A DNA stretch of 64,000 nucleotides from Diphasiastrum complanatum (taxonomy: Eukaryota; Streptophyta; Lycopodiopsida; Lycopodiales; Lycopodiaceae), in the NCBI GenBank assembly GCA_029204225.1, contig CM055093.1, positions 3,106,285 through 3,170,284 of the forward strand. Direction: 5' to 3'. A program made the translations under genes and the position numbers. The notes under the pieces were generated by a model that made no database searches, was not told the DNA's origin, and saw only the letters and a list, made by a program, of their open reading frames with translations. Of this stretch, positions 51,474 to 64,000 are shown piece after piece. Position 1 is the stretch's first letter; the number at the start of each line of letters is the position of its first letter.

Positions 51474-53604
51474 AGAAATATATTTTTCCAATTTTAATTG
51501 TTCTTATTATGTTTTTTCATCACAATAATTTTATCTATTTGTGATAATTCAAGTTTGTGTAGATTGCGAAAGTACTTCAACCTATTTCTCTAGTTGTGTT
51601 ACTTGTTCTACATATGGAATATGTTGCAATTATTCTGAGTTATGTGTGCTAAATTGTTCTCGTGCAACAAAAATTTAAAATTTTGGTTGGATCTAGTCTC
51701 TTAAGGGATTAAATTTATATATAACAATCCCCATTATTGAAGTAGTTTCAATGTACTGGGATGATATCCGAGAGGTGAAAAGAAAAGATGAAAAATCACA
51801 AGATATTGAGACAGAGTACTGGTCCCCAAAACATAATGAGGTATATTGCACAACTCGATGAGGTCCTTAAAGGGCCTTAGCATTTTGCGAGTAAAGTTTT
51901 TACGAATTTTGTGAGTGTTTTTCTTTTCATGAGTGAATAAAACAATAGCACATGATGTGCTACCTTTTTCATGCCACCACTTAAATATTTATCAATAAGA
52001 ATTGTGGTTTGACACATAGTCTAATCTTCCATAATGAAATCCCAAAATAAGAATTTTTTTTAGCCTCCAAATATGGCACATCGGCATGTTGATTTTTTTT
52101 TTTTGGTTGAATCACTTGGCACGCCAGTGTGCCAAGTGATTTAAAATTCTTTTTTTCTGGTTGACTTCATAATATATGAATCTCAATGGTTTGTCCAATT
52201 TGACAAAATTAGCCATTTTTTAGGCAAATGATTAGAGAACTAAAGGAAAGATTAAGAAGTGGAATAATCTCATTGCAAAGCTACAACACCAATTAAATAA
52301 GTCTAATGTTTATATATGCAATAGCCAAAAAAAATTTGAAGGGAAGTGCATGAAGTCACTCTTAAAAGAATATTTGCCAAAATCACCTGTAACTATTGTA
52401 ATATTGTCATAGGAAAGGCATGATCAATGTGGATGCAACAAAATGACAAGCTTCCTAGAAATCAAATTCAAGCATTTTAATGGAATATAATGAGTCTCCT
52501 ATATGAAGAAAGATATAAGTACAAATATGAGCTGATTAACTTGAAAAACTATTAAATGTACTGATCATTGCTACATGCTTCGGGCAAAAAGCTCATCTCA
52601 AATGTGGAAACATGGAAGATTTTATGAGCTTGGTTGAGATGTTAGTGTGGAGACAATTAAAAAATGCTACTACTAGACACTATATTATAGCTAGCATTTC
52701 TAGATCCACTACCAAATTATTATCATGAAGATCTTGCTATCATATAGGAAAATATCCATGACTTGATTATCATGGTGAAGTAATAAATTAAGTCATATAG
52801 AGGTCTTAATATTATTAATAATGACAACTATATATATATTCTGATACTACATCCCATAAGGTATTTCGATATAAGCGAACTATATAGTTGATTATTGCTA
52901 GAAACAAAAGTATTTCTCCTACCTCAAGTCAAATCTTTGGATATGTGGAAGATCTTCAATGGCCAGGGAGTGTGGTTTGGAAGTCGAATGGAAATTGACC
53001 AAAGTAAAGTTATTCGATAATGCTAGATATTCAGAAACGTCCCAGTATTCTTGTATTTACACAACACCATAGCCAACATGTTGCTACTTTCCAAATAGAA
53101 GTTTCCTTTTTAGGCTTACTCCCTTGCCGAGAAAACCATCAACATAGACGCATGCAAGGTGGGTCCTTTTATTGTCTTTTTGCACTCTTATAACTCGTGC
53201 ACATGTGGATAGTATCAATAGTCCTTGTATACAACAACTTACAACAATTAATATGGTACCTTGTAGCCAAAATTATTGACATCAAAAGTTTTCCAAACAA
53301 TCAAGCTAAATGTTATCGACATCCAAACTTATTCTAGCATCCGAAGGAGGGAAAGGAAAGAATGGAGGTCATAATCAAACTCAAATCAAAGGCTTTGATA
53401 AACACAACAAACTTGCATCAGAATCTCAAAAACAAAAGCTTATAAGCCCAAAGATGACACAACCTATGAATCAAGTAATTGAGATGCCAAGTTATAAAAC
53501 ATACAAAAGTGAAAATTGATTATTAAATTGTGAGGGTGAGCTCAGATAGACCAAGTAGAACCTTTCTTTGGCCGCCACTTGCAAGTTGTTTCTATCACCA
53601 AGAG
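51474..53604 (+). repeat. Diverged repeat R, B-side copy, right module
   Basis: Reverse complement of 34405-36535 and a diverged direct relative of 60590-62880. It contains the short hairpin (about 52112-52144). Confidence 0.7.
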
Positions 53605-54079
53605 TCAGTTGCAGACACATTCGAAGTAGCGTCCATGATTAACCACAGACACTGCACATGTCTATTCGCATCATAAAACTCCCGCCATTCAGTCCTTAAC
53701 TTTAACCTACGACGCCCTCTCACGAGCTGTCGAACTACTCCTAACTTCTATTTATTAACGAATATTGCAAAGAAAATTCGACTAAGACCTTCTCCTACGT
53801 TAGAAAACTATTTGCTTGATGCTGCCACTCCTTAGCTTGTGCGATATGACTGACACACCATCCTGTCCACTTTGATGTCTACTTTTGCATCGTTCTCTGC
53901 AAGTCCAGTTATTTAAAACATCATTTCTGTTTAGAGCGTCCTGTTTCTCTCTTAAGTTATGAGAAGCTTTGACTAATATTTTGAAAATGAAATATTTTTC
54001 AAATGGGAGTGAACTAGTAGTCTTCATGGATCAGGTACCTCTACGAGCTATATACGCGCTAGAGCTAGTTGTCCTTCGA

Positions 54080-54931
54080 TCAGAAAAGAGGGGCGTCATG
54101 CCATGTATCGAATAGCTGCTCTTTTGAACCATATTGTTCCAGGAAGATGCCAGCTTCTTTTAGCTGCCACTTGACATCGAAAGTACTTGTACGCTGTAAA
54201 GAATTTTAGCTCTTTATATCAAAATTCCAGAAATTTGTTGGAGAAGATAAAATCTGAAGCAAAACCTCATATTCGGTTGTTGAAACGTCAAAAATCGTCC
54301 TCTCAAACAGGCCTAGCCTATCAGTAATACTGAAACTTAAACGTATATTGCAACGAACGCGAACAAAGAGAGTATGATCCGTGATACAAAAGCAAAATCT
54401 GGCGAAACAAAGCGACGCATTGTCGATGACTATGAAAAGCAGCAATAAGAGCAAATTGCAATAACAAAAACTGAAAGTAGTTATCATTCACATTGTCAAA
54501 GAATCATAATGACCAGCTGATAACTGCAACACCATGAGAAAATTCAGAGATACTTCCAATAGCTTATAAAAATGCTGAATCGTTGTGGCCCGGCACATAT
54601 AAAGAATGTGAGAATCAAATGAGATTTTACTTACGTGGATAAACAAAAGAAAGAACCACGTAACTTGGTCCAAGTATTCCCCATCAGATTTGGTAAAGTG
54701 GCACGAAAATTTGGTCCATGGCCAGCCAGCAAAATGCCAGTTACGTTCTTCGCCGATATTCAGAACCTGCGTACCCAGATTATCATCTTTTGAAGAACAA
54801 GTCATGGTAATGGGTTGGTGGGAGCGGTTGGTGACGCTAAAAGAACATAGAGCGTAAGCACACGGCAGAGCTGGAGCGACAATGACCATTGTCACCATGT
54901 ACAAAGCTAGCGCAATTCTAATCGTCCTCAT
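54080..54931 (-). CDS. Plant S-protein homologue (SPH family), two exons, inverted copy
   Basis: Inverted copy of 33078-33929, predicted exons 54931-54635 and 54193-54080. The exon 1 frame reads identically to the forward copy, while at least one substitution lies in the intron (about 54270, Val for Ala in a chance ORF). The signal peptide (1-27), SSKDDNLG, TKFSCHF and FDVKW...GIFL signatures are all present, and the splice sites are unchanged. The two genes point towards each other across 20 kb. Its promoter differs only in the length of the upstream GC-rich hairpin. Same caveat about the exact donor. Confidence 0.8.
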
Positions 54932-55006
54932 GTTTGCAAATGTTATGCCAGAAAGAGAGAGAGGGAGAGAGAGAGAGATAGAGAGATACAACACGGGTTG
55001 AGAGAG

Positions 55007-55014
55007 ATTTTATA
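55007..55014 (-). promoter_or_regulatory. TATA box of SPH gene, inverted copy
   Basis: TATAAAAT on the minus strand, 76 bp before the ATG, same surroundings as the forward copy. Confidence 0.6.
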
Positions 55015-55081
55015 GTGCCAACCCTGAAATAATTCTTGGGTTTGAGATAAATGATATTTAGGGTTACGTGGGGGAGGAGGA

Positions 55082-55177
55082 GGGGAAGGCCCTGGCGCCT
55101 GAGGCTAGGGCCTGCCCTGCACGCAGGCCCTGCACGCAGGCCCTGCACGCTAGGCCCCAGGGTCTCGGGCCTTCCCC
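55082..55177. repeat. GC-rich hairpin upstream of SPH, long allele
   Basis: 96 bp, same ends as 32858-32927 but with two additional 13-bp units (CCCTGCACGCAGG type) near 55111-55148. The size difference accounts for the 26-bp shift in arm pairing at this point. Confidence 0.85.
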
Positions 55178-56590
55178 TGCTTAATGACAAGTCTAAATTT
55201 TTCCTCTTTGATTAATTCTTGACAGAATCGCTGATATGATACTTGAGGATGAGAATTCTTAACCATTTTATGGACAGAATCGTGATGCTTTTATCATGGA
55301 TTAGAATTTTGGAGGTGCATGCAAATTTCACCTCTGGAGGTGCGTCCAAAATACAAAGAAAAAATGAAGACTTGGCATTATGTTATTCGTCATGCAATAG
55401 ATTAAACGGCTAAGGTTTCTACGGGTCACAACATCATCTAGTATACCTACCTACTATAATGGTTATCCATGCCTTTTGCAAAGGAATATGGGAGCTTAGG
55501 TATCTGGTCATCACAAGGCATGGAAAAATCACATTGGCAAGCAAGAGGAGCATTTCATAGAGCTACAAATCATGGTGGACACAATTCAAAAAATAAGTAT
55601 TTAGTTTAGCTTTTTCAGTGGTTTTACATAAGAGCACAATTTAAGTATCAAGCTAAAAACTCGCCAAATGTTACGATCTTTTATAAGGCATTCAAATTCA
55701 TAACAAAAGAAAGATCCTTGTAATATAACAATAATCTATCATAGAACATTGTTTAAGTTTCATCATCATCAATATTCTGGTGGATGGTATTCTTAAGAAT
55801 CATTTCCTTTCATATGGATCCGAAAATTCTAAATTTTTCCTTTTGCTCATATCTATGTAACCCGAATAAAGGGCCATTGCAAATGATCTTTTTGTAGTAT
55901 CATTGGGAGTATAACCCAATATTTTAATGGCCAAATCCCTTTTCACAAAAAAACTATTTTATATGTTCCTTCTGAATAAGTATGGCCTCCTAAACTAACA
56001 GATAATAGTGACAGGAAATGGATTAGAAGATGAATACTATATACAAAACTCATTGTTTTGAAAGTTTTTCAAATAATGAGAAAGATATACATCTTTCCTC
56101 CGATGCGATACACCTCGAAGGCCTCCATGTCTCATACCAAAGAAATCTAGTTCAATAGCATCATGTAAAAGAGTCAAGCAAATAAATTTAGAATGAAAGA
56201 TAACAATACAACCTCAAACTTCAACATTTGATTGAAAAAAGAAAATTGCACAATATCAAAGGCAATATAATATCTACTTATTAAATCATGATCATTGAAT
56301 TCAACGATGTTTGTTCTGCTAATGCCATGTCCTCCAATGGCCTCTACACTGCTCGAGGGGATATACTGAGTCCTTGGAAGAATTATTTTTTTAGAATTCC
56401 AAAAATTCCTCCTCAGTCGGCAAAGTTTCTTCATAGGCTTTCAATTTATCAAATATGGCCTCTTGCCATATTTCCAGTTGCCATCTTTATTAAAATCTAT
56501 CTCACTTTCAAGTTCATTATAAGTATAATCAATTAGAGTCAGAAAATTCTGTTAAATGTTGTGCAAAGATTGAGAGGACTTCATCCTCTC
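55178..56590. other. No gene recognised between SPH hairpin and copia remnant
   Basis: Inverted counterpart of 31446-32857. From 55622 it is also the direct counterpart of 1-970. Confidence 0.5.
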
Positions 56591-58286
56591 TCATATTGAA
56601 ACATCTTCTATATCATTAAAAGAAACATAACTGTCATTATTTATAAAGTATATAGGAACATTGAGTATAGTTAATGTATTAATAGGAGTTGCAGTTGGAA
56701 GAGAGTTAGAGAGTATTATAGAATGATAGAGAGTTTGCTCATAATTTGAAGCCATGGATGCTTGAGCTTCAATCCCTATATCAGTATCTACTTCATCTAC
56801 ATTGACTAGAGCATATGCAAATCTCTCAATTAAGGGAACAACAGAAGATTCAACAAACTCATCATTTGGAATTTCTACATAATCATCAATGAAGGTTAAC
56901 AAATAAAATGCCTTACCAATAGACATTACTTCATTGGTTCACATAGGTCAGAGTGTATCAACTCAAACACTCGTTTTTCCCTTATTGCTCCTTTTTTGTT
57001 GAACTTCTTCCTGTGTAACTTGCCTTGCTCGCACTCTTTGCAAATGGACTCTTCTTTGTCATCCAAACTAGGTAGACCTGTTACCATCTTGAGCTTACGA
57101 AGTAGCCTCAAGCTCTTGAAGTTCAAAAGCCCCATACGTCTATGCCATAAATCACTTTGTGATAAAGATGTAGATGCTAACACATTGCACTTCATAACAA
57201 CAACATTTAACTTGTACAAACCACAAGTTTTATCCCTAAAGCCATCAGCAATCACCTTGAAACCCCGTTTCACATCCTTGATCTGGCACTTCTTGTTGTT
57301 GAGCTCCACCTTCAACTTATGATCTATCATTGTACCAACAGATAAAAGACTCTTCTGAAGGCCAGGAACATACAACACATTCGCCTGCACAACTCTATCT
57401 CCATCATCAATAAGCTCCAGGTTTTTAAACCATGATTTGTTGCCAGTCATGTGTCTTGTTGCTCCTGAGTCCACGTACCAATTGGTCAACTGCTTCACTT
57501 TGCCCCTCTTAATATCCGCCTTCTTCTTGCAACAATCTCTTGCCCAATGTCCAGGCTTTTGGCAATAGAAACAGTTGTCTTTCTTCTTCTTACCTGATGT
57601 GGATCCTTGATCCTCCACATTCAACTTCTTGGGCTGCTTCTTGATTTATGCTTCCCTTTGACTAGCATTGCTTGATCTTCTGATGTGGAAAGTCGAGTTT
57701 TTACCACTTCACTTCTTTGTTCCTCCTGTAGGATGATTCCATGAAGATTTTCAAATGTTGGTAGCCTCTCTCTCAAAGCAATGCCACTTGCAAACATTTG
57801 GAAATTTTTGGATACGCCATTTACAACTATGTGAACCAGCTCAACATCTCTTATTGGCTCCCCAAAAGCTGTCAACTGGTCTCGTAACTCCTTTATTCGT
57901 GTGAAATAGGACCCTACGCCCTCATTCTCCTCCACGCAAACACTTATGAGTTTGGTCCTCAAAAACATCATTCGAGAGAGGTTCACCTTCTAAAACTGTG
58001 TTTTGAGTACATCCCAAGTGCCTCTTGCTGATAGAGCTTCACTAATGTGGGCAATGACATGATCCTTCACTGACAAATTTATCAAGGATAAGGCATTCTG
58101 CGCTCTTTTGTCAAATGCATGAATATCGGCTAGAGTTGTAGTTGGTCATTGTTCCACCCCAGTGACTATGTCCCACAGCTCCTTTTCCATGAAAATACTT
58201 TTCATTTTGAATTTCCAAATGCTATAATTGGATACCCCATTCAATCTACTAGCTTCTCCAACCACGGATTCCCCCAATCTTGCCAT
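56591..58286 (-). pseudogene. Degenerate Ty1/copia gag-protease-integrase start, copy 3
   Basis: Same organisation as 971-2667. The knuckle region reads WARDCCKKK where the others have CRKKK. A private one-base loss at about 57641 separates gag (57986-57621) from the zinc knuckle and protease frame (57624-56926). The TGA after codon 46 is shared. Confidence 0.9.
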
Positions 58287-59528
58287 TGCTCCTATAGCGC
58301 CTTAATGAGGCCTAATGACAAGCTTATAGAGCAATTTAGACTTCTAAAAGTTAACTTTAAGGTCTGACCAAAAAATTTTCAGGACCTCCACCAAATCGGA
58401 AGCCAAATCGGTGTCATCCTCCGAAATGCCCTTCGTCGCCAACTCCTGACTGCTTGCCCACTGGAATGGTGAAAAGACTTTTGGCGCACTCCAAACACTT
58501 TCTTTGCGGCAATCTCTATGTTTTTAGGTACCGTACTTGCAGGGTACACGGCTTTCCTACCCTTAAATTGGAGGATTTTGGCTTTTGGACAGCCTTAAAC
58601 GGAGAAAAGAGCTAAAAGATAAGGGCCTTTGAAAAAAATACACTATTTCTTCACCTTGAAAAAAAACTTTTCTTCAAATGAATTTAACCTTCAGGGTCCC
58701 TTTCAACTTGAAATTTTTTTATGAAACTGAAGGCCCTTCTGTCCTTCGGACCCCTTCAGATGAAATGTGAGATTTGAAGTTTGACAATCCAATGGATATT
58801 TTCAAATCCACGGTTCTATATCATTCCCAGGAAAATCGATCACAACCGTTGACCTGATCCAATGATCCTCACAAGATGTTTGGGCATCGAACATGTCTCC
58901 TCCGTGCACTAGACCTTTCCACACACAACATGACATGCTTGTTTCCACATACGTGAGCTATCCGCGAGCTCCCTCCTCCTCTTTTAGATCTTTCAAGCTC
59001 CTTAGCTATGGCAAAATTTCTCCAAAGAACTAATACAGTTCCGTCTGCTGTCCGCGGCTCCTCACGACCCTATACCAGGTCCTATATCATACAAGGGCAC
59101 CCATCTCCTTGCTTTCACAACACTAAACAAGTCTCGGTGTGGAGAAAGATCCATTGTTTTGACCATACAAACCCTAAACTGGGGTTTCTTGGGCTCTTCA
59201 AATTTTCAAAAAGCTGTTTTCCATATTTTTGGCTGACCAAATAGCACTCTCTGAGGTCGCCCTAATATTTACTGCCCATTGCTTCAAATTGCTCTGAAAA
59301 ATGGCATCCAAATGAGTGCACACAAAGCACAAATGCCAAAGCAGGCTCAAAAATTGACAATTTCCGATTTTACTCTCAAAATAAGCCAACAGCTTTATGC
59401 TGAAGCTTGAATTCTATTGCACCTGCAAACGATTGCTCGCTTGACTAACCGTAAATTGTTCTTCGAATTTTTCCAAAATTTGGCATCCAGCTAACCCCGA
59501 ACTGCTCCACTCCCAGACTCTGATCCCT
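58287..59528 (-). other. Putative 5' leader of the broken copia, copy 3
   Basis: As 2668-3922, with about 10 bp lost near 58388 relative to copy 1. No gene. Confidence 0.5.
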
Positions 59529-59868
59529 TGTCAAGGATCTTATTGGTAGTATAGTTAGCTAATTTGCAAGCAATCTAACATCAATCAGATAAGCATTGAA
59601 GAGAGATCACACACCAACCCAAGAGAACACTTCTAAACTATATTAACAAAAGAGACAGAAAGGTACATATACACAGTCTAATTTTTGTGGGGTACCGCTA
59701 CATGGCAGTTCAGTCCCCATTACGGGATGCATGTCCCAACTTACACTATGTGTGCCGTCAAACTGGCACTCATGCATACTATCACAAAAGCAGTAAAAAA
59801 CTCGAAATCACTGCTAAACACGGAAAGTCATGAACTGTAAGAGAAACTCGAGCTTACTTATTCTAACA
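59529..59868 (-). repeat. Candidate single LTR of the broken copia, copy 3
   Basis: 340 bp with the same ends as 3923-4262 and 28156-28495. Confidence 0.45.
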
Positions 59869-59876
59869 GCATCTCA

Positions 59877-60074
59877 TTGGATGGTTCGATGACACACGAC
59901 ACACCTTCTCAATCTCACTCGTCATCGTTGTTGCCATTAGCTTTTGACGATCTGCTTATCAATGATGAAGCTATAGGAGATTTTTGGGTAGAATTAGAGA
60001 TAGATTCATTTGGTTTGGCGGATTTGTCGCATGATGATGTGGCAAATGATAATGATGAACCACCAAATGAATGA
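59877..60074 (+). pseudogene. Acidic 65-codon ORF, copy 3
   Basis: As 4271-4468 with a few substitutions (for example SSLLPL for SSPLPL and DDLL for DDQL); the frame is intact. Confidence 0.35.
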
Positions 60075-60293
60075 GTGAGACAATACGATGTATTTCAATT
60101 CATTGTAATATTAATCATATTCGGCAATTACACTTTCTTCGATAGAACTTGAATAGTTGTTCTTCGATTCTTCATATTTGAATGTCTGCTTCCTTAGATA
60201 TTTCTACGTTATATGGCTTTTAAATTCAGTATGTGTCTTCAATGAGTAGATTTGAATATAATATGTTGTTATTTGAGAAAATGATGCGTAAAT

Positions 60294-60574
60294 GGTTATT
60301 ACAAATCTTGATGATCCCTTGGTGTCCTGGAGCAAAATAGCCCTTCTTGTCACAATAATAGCACTTGACATTGCATTTTTTCTTCTTGTTATTAGATGAT
60401 GATGAGACATCTATCTTTCTCCTTGGATTTGTCCTTCCTCTTGAAATGTGTCTTTTCCTTTGCCATAAGTGAACAGTGCCTCCTCTTCACCTCTTTTTTG
60501 TCCCATCCTTGCAAATATATTTTTCCAATTTTAGTTGTTCTTATTACTTTTTTAATTACAACAATTTTATCCAT
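60294..60574 (-). pseudogene. Fragment of a second copia-type gag, copy 3
   Basis: As 4688-4968: Lys-rich run and damaged zinc knuckle in shifted frames. Confidence 0.5.
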
Positions 60575-60589
60575 TTGTGAGGATTCAAG

Positions 60590-62880
60590 TTTGTGTAGAT
60601 TGCGAAAGTACCAACCTATTTTTTTAGTTGTGTTACTTGTTTTACATATGGAATATGGTGCAATTATTTTGAATTATGTGTGCTAAATTGTTCTAGAGCA
60701 AAACAAATTACAAAATTTTGGTTTGATCTAGTCTCTTAGGGAATTAAATTTATCTATAACAATCCCCATTATTTAAGTAGTTTCGACGTACAAGGTATTG
60801 AGAAAGCATGGTCACCAAACTAGAACCAAGAACATAATGGGGTATATTGCACAATTTGATGAAGTCATTAAAGGGCCTTGGCATTTCACGGGTTTCTTTC
60901 TTGCCATGAGTCAATAAAACTGCGACCAAAAAGAAAAAAAAAAAAAAAAGAGGACACAATACCATAGAAGAAAGATATGCTAGAAACTGTCAGGACACCT
61001 ATCAAGAGACAATGAGAGGATTATTAGTAATATAGAGAGGAGACAACCAATGTCACTTCCAAAGTTGTCTCACATTAAGGTCCTCACAATCAACCTATTT
61101 GTTCACATGAAAATCCATTGAAATTTTTGTGTTTAGTTAGCATCTTCTTGCAGTTAGAGATAGAATTAAGTTAATATTACATGGCATGCCATGTGCTACA
61201 TAATCGGTGAACCATGGGTAGAATGAAGATTGAAAACCTTGCAAATAATTTATTCGCAGATTGTCAAAACCCGTCATTGAACAATGCTCTATTGAAATTT
61301 TGATAGAAGAAAAGTAAGAATGGCAAAAGAAAAAACTATTGATGACCAATATAAAAAATTTTCAATCGCATAAATCATCATAATGAATGAATCTCAATGA
61401 TTTGTCATATTTGACAAAGTTAGCCATTTTTTAGGCAAATGATAAGAGAACTAAAGGAAAGATCAAGAAGTGGAATAATCTCATAACAGAGCTACAACAT
61501 CAATTAAATAAGTTAATGTTTATATACTCAATAGGAAAATTGTCGCCAAAATCACCTGTAACTATTGTGATAGGAACAGCAGGATCAATGTGGATGCAAC
61601 AAAATGACAAGCTTCCCAGCAACCAAATTCAAGCATCTTAATGGAATATAATGAGGGTCCTATATGAAGAAAGATATAGGTTCAAATATGAGTTAATTAA
61701 CTTGAAAAACTATCAAATGTGTTGATCATTGCTACATGCTCAGGGGAAAAAGCTCATCTCAAATGTGGAAACAAACAATATTTTAGCTTGGTTGAGATGT
61801 TAGTGTGGAAACAATTAGAAAATGTTACAACTAGACACACCATATTATAGCTAGCATTTCTAGATCCACTACCAAATTATTATCATGAAGATCTCGCTAT
61901 CATATGGAAAAATATCATTGACTTGATTATCATGGTGAATGAATTAATTAAGTCCTATAGAGGTCTTAGTATAATAAGAATTATTAATGACAACTGTATA
62001 TCTTTAATCCCAGAGGGTATTTCAAGAGATATGAGTGCTCTATAGATGATTATCGGTAGAAACGAAGATATTTCTCCTACCTCAGGTCACATCTTTGGAG
62101 ATGTGGAAGATCTTCAATGGCCGGGGAGTGTGGTTTGGAAGTCAAATGGAAATTGACCAAAGTAAAGTTATTCGATAATGCTAGATATTCATAACTCTCC
62201 CACCATTCTTGTATTTACACAACACCATAGACAACATGTTGCTATTGTCCAAATAGAAGTTTCCTTTTTAGCTTAATCCCTTGCCAAGAAAACCGTTAAC
62301 ATAGCCGCATGCAAGGTTATTGTCTTTTTGCACTCTTATAGCTTATGCACATGTGGATAGTATCAATATGGCAAGCACCTTATTGACATATTCTCTTTCA
62401 ATACAACAACTTAGAACAATTAATATGGTACCTTGTAGCCAAAATTACTAATATTAAAAGTTTTTCAAACTTCCAAGCTAAAAGTTAACGACATCCAAAC
62501 TTTATCTAGCATCCAAAGGAAGGAAATTAGGAAAGAAGGGAGCTCATAATCAAACTCAAATCAAAGACTTTGATAAACACAACAAACTTGCATTAGAATT
62601 TCAAAAGGAAAAGCTCATAAGCCCACACTTATTAGCATCCAAAGGAAGATAAGGAAAGAAGGGAGCTCATAATCAAACTCAAGTCAAATGCTTTGACAAG
62701 TGCGACAAAAGACATTTGGAATAGGCCAATATTTATGAAGTTCTACTAAGAAATGACACAACCTATGAATCAAGTAATTGAGATGTCAAGTTATAAAACA
62801 TACAAAAGTGAAAATTGATTATTAAATTGTGAGGGTGAGCTCATATTGACCAAGTTAGAACCTTTCTTTGACCAGCACTT
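60590..62880 (+). repeat. Diverged repeat R, A-side copy, right module
   Basis: Direct copy of 4985-7270 and diverged relative of 51474-53604. It contains the empty site of element C near 61353-61358. Confidence 0.7.
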
Positions 62881-63531
62881 GCAAGTTGTTTCTATCACCA
62901 AGAGCAATATAATAAACATGGCACTTTGCATCTTAATCAAAGGTTCATACAGTGGATGCCTAATCAGATAGGTCACATTACTTCCATAGCTATCATAGTA
63001 TAGTCATTATCATGTAGTCAAATAATTCATCATAGGATAAAGACACGTGATAGATCAACATACGCATGCCCAATGTAGATATGATAATCCCACCAAGAAC
63101 CTTTAGATATCTCTTCGTACTAGATCATTATATTATAGAAATTGTGATATTTGGTATTCATCTTCATGGATGCATATTCCTACATGCACTCTAATCCTTC
63201 TTGTGACTTGAGGATGCTCTCAATGTCATGTGACTCATTCATCATATTGAGAATCTAATTTTGGGTGCAAGGCCTGCTCTATAAGTAAAAATTCATCATG
63301 TCCTTGGCGGACTATAATAGATCAGGTGGTGGTAAGATAACATATATGCAGTGCCTTATCATGTTCAGTTACCAAGGTATCTTTTTGAAAGTTCAAAATG
63401 GATAAAAACTTAAGATTTTTGTGAAAAACCACAACCCATAACCTACTTATAACTAGAGTAAAGTATGATTTGACTTATGTATGAATGGTGATTGACATTT
63501 CCAACCGTAATTACCAGTAGGAGGGGTTAAT
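62881..63531. other. No gene recognised; empty site of element N
   Basis: Direct copy of 7271-7925. The uninterrupted GAGAG target complement lies near 63216-63222. Confidence 0.65.
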
Positions 63532-63951
63532 TACAAGAAAAATATGACATGTTTCTAGATAGGAAAAAAAGAGATCTTTCCTAGTTGCATATGAATGCAA
63601 CTAGGAAAGTGAAAACTAGAAAAAGTGCAACAGTTTCCTACTTTGACAATCTAGGAAAAGCAACATTTTAGATTCCTAGAGAGGAAATATTTTCCTATAT
63701 AAGAAACGCAAACCACAAAATCACACTTTCCTATATAGAAAACTTAATAGGAAAATATGACATGTTTCTAAAAAAAGTGCAACAATTTCCTACTTTGACA
63801 ATCTTGAAAAAGCAATGTCTAGACTCTAGACAAGAATTTTTTTTCCTACATAAGAAACAAGAAACCAGAAAATCAGACTTTCCTATATAAAAAACTTAAT
63901 AGAAAATATTTATCCTATATAGAAAACACAAAGCACAAAGCCCCACGCACT
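63532..63951. repeat. Fold-back-rich tract, copy 3
   Basis: Direct copy of 7926-8345. The perfect 15-bp-arm hairpin lies at 63576-63609. Confidence 0.6.
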
Positions 63952-64000
63952 TTTCTAGATAGAAAAATTATATCTTATGTATAAAAAATATCAAAGATAC

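Larger units (their letters stand above)
44594..64000 (-). repeat. Right copy of module T, inverted, cut by the window end
   Basis: This is the reverse complement of the central module from its Y end through SPH and the broken copia to the fold-back tract. The window stops at the equivalent of about base 8394 of the left copy, roughly 990 bp before the X end. It lacks both retrotransposons, so it holds empty target sites, and it has a 1477-bp segment (48963-50439) not present in the central copy. Confidence 0.93.

Noticed and set aside
51474-62880. Repeat R pair as LTRs of a giant element carrying SPH
   Set aside because: No TG...CA ends, primer site or polypurine tract at the R borders, and R copies are too diverged and uneven in length.

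Overview
The window looks like nuclear DNA of a land plant, most likely a seed plant. It is AT-rich and intron-containing, and is dominated by Ty1/copia LTR retrotransposons whose primer-binding sites match plant initiator tRNA-Met. The one host-type gene I can name is a plant S-protein homologue (SPH, secreted self-incompatibility-like family), present twice. I see no bacterial, organellar or viral gene set.

Layout. Almost everything is built from one about 18.9 kb module, called T here, and one 2.2-2.65 kb spacer, called L. Read left to right, the window is: T inverted, partial (1-9387); L1 (9388-11588); T forward, complete but expanded by two retrotransposons (11589-41940); L2 (41941-44593); T inverted, not complete at the window edge (44594-64000). 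L1 and L2 lie in the same orientation while the modules alternate, so L1 and L2 are the loops of two giant imperfect palindromes sharing the central T. The inner end of T is different at each loop: end X (near 7.6-9.4 kb and 11.6-13.4 kb) at L1, end Y (near 37-41.9 kb and 44.6-49 kb) at L2.

Inside T, from the X end to the Y end: a last exon of an unknown gene G; a fold-back-rich tract; a dispersed repeat; gag-like scraps; a broken copia element with one candidate LTR; a GC-rich hairpin and the SPH gene; a second, diverged copy of the dispersed repeat; a degenerate gene H; about 375-bp tandem repeats; a copia LTR/leader fragment; and an exon-like ORF running towards L. L carries further small exons of G and a long CT microsatellite. 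G would read through in the order Y-L-X, an order that occurs nowhere in the window. Both visible copies are therefore half genes, which suggests an ancestral direct (T-L) tandem array later reorganised by inversion.

Two young full-length copia elements sit only in the central T, each with a clean 5-bp target duplication and an empty site in the other module copies. One (20805-26665, minus) is autonomous with an uninterrupted 1316-codon gag-pol ORF. The other (13365-18936, plus) has the same LTR ends, primer site, polypurine tract and gag N-terminus, but its single 1030-codon ORF replaces all of pol with about 765 codons of unrecognised sequence. It looks like a gag-carrying non-autonomous partner of the first. 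All copy comparisons were done by eye; no alignment or database search was run.
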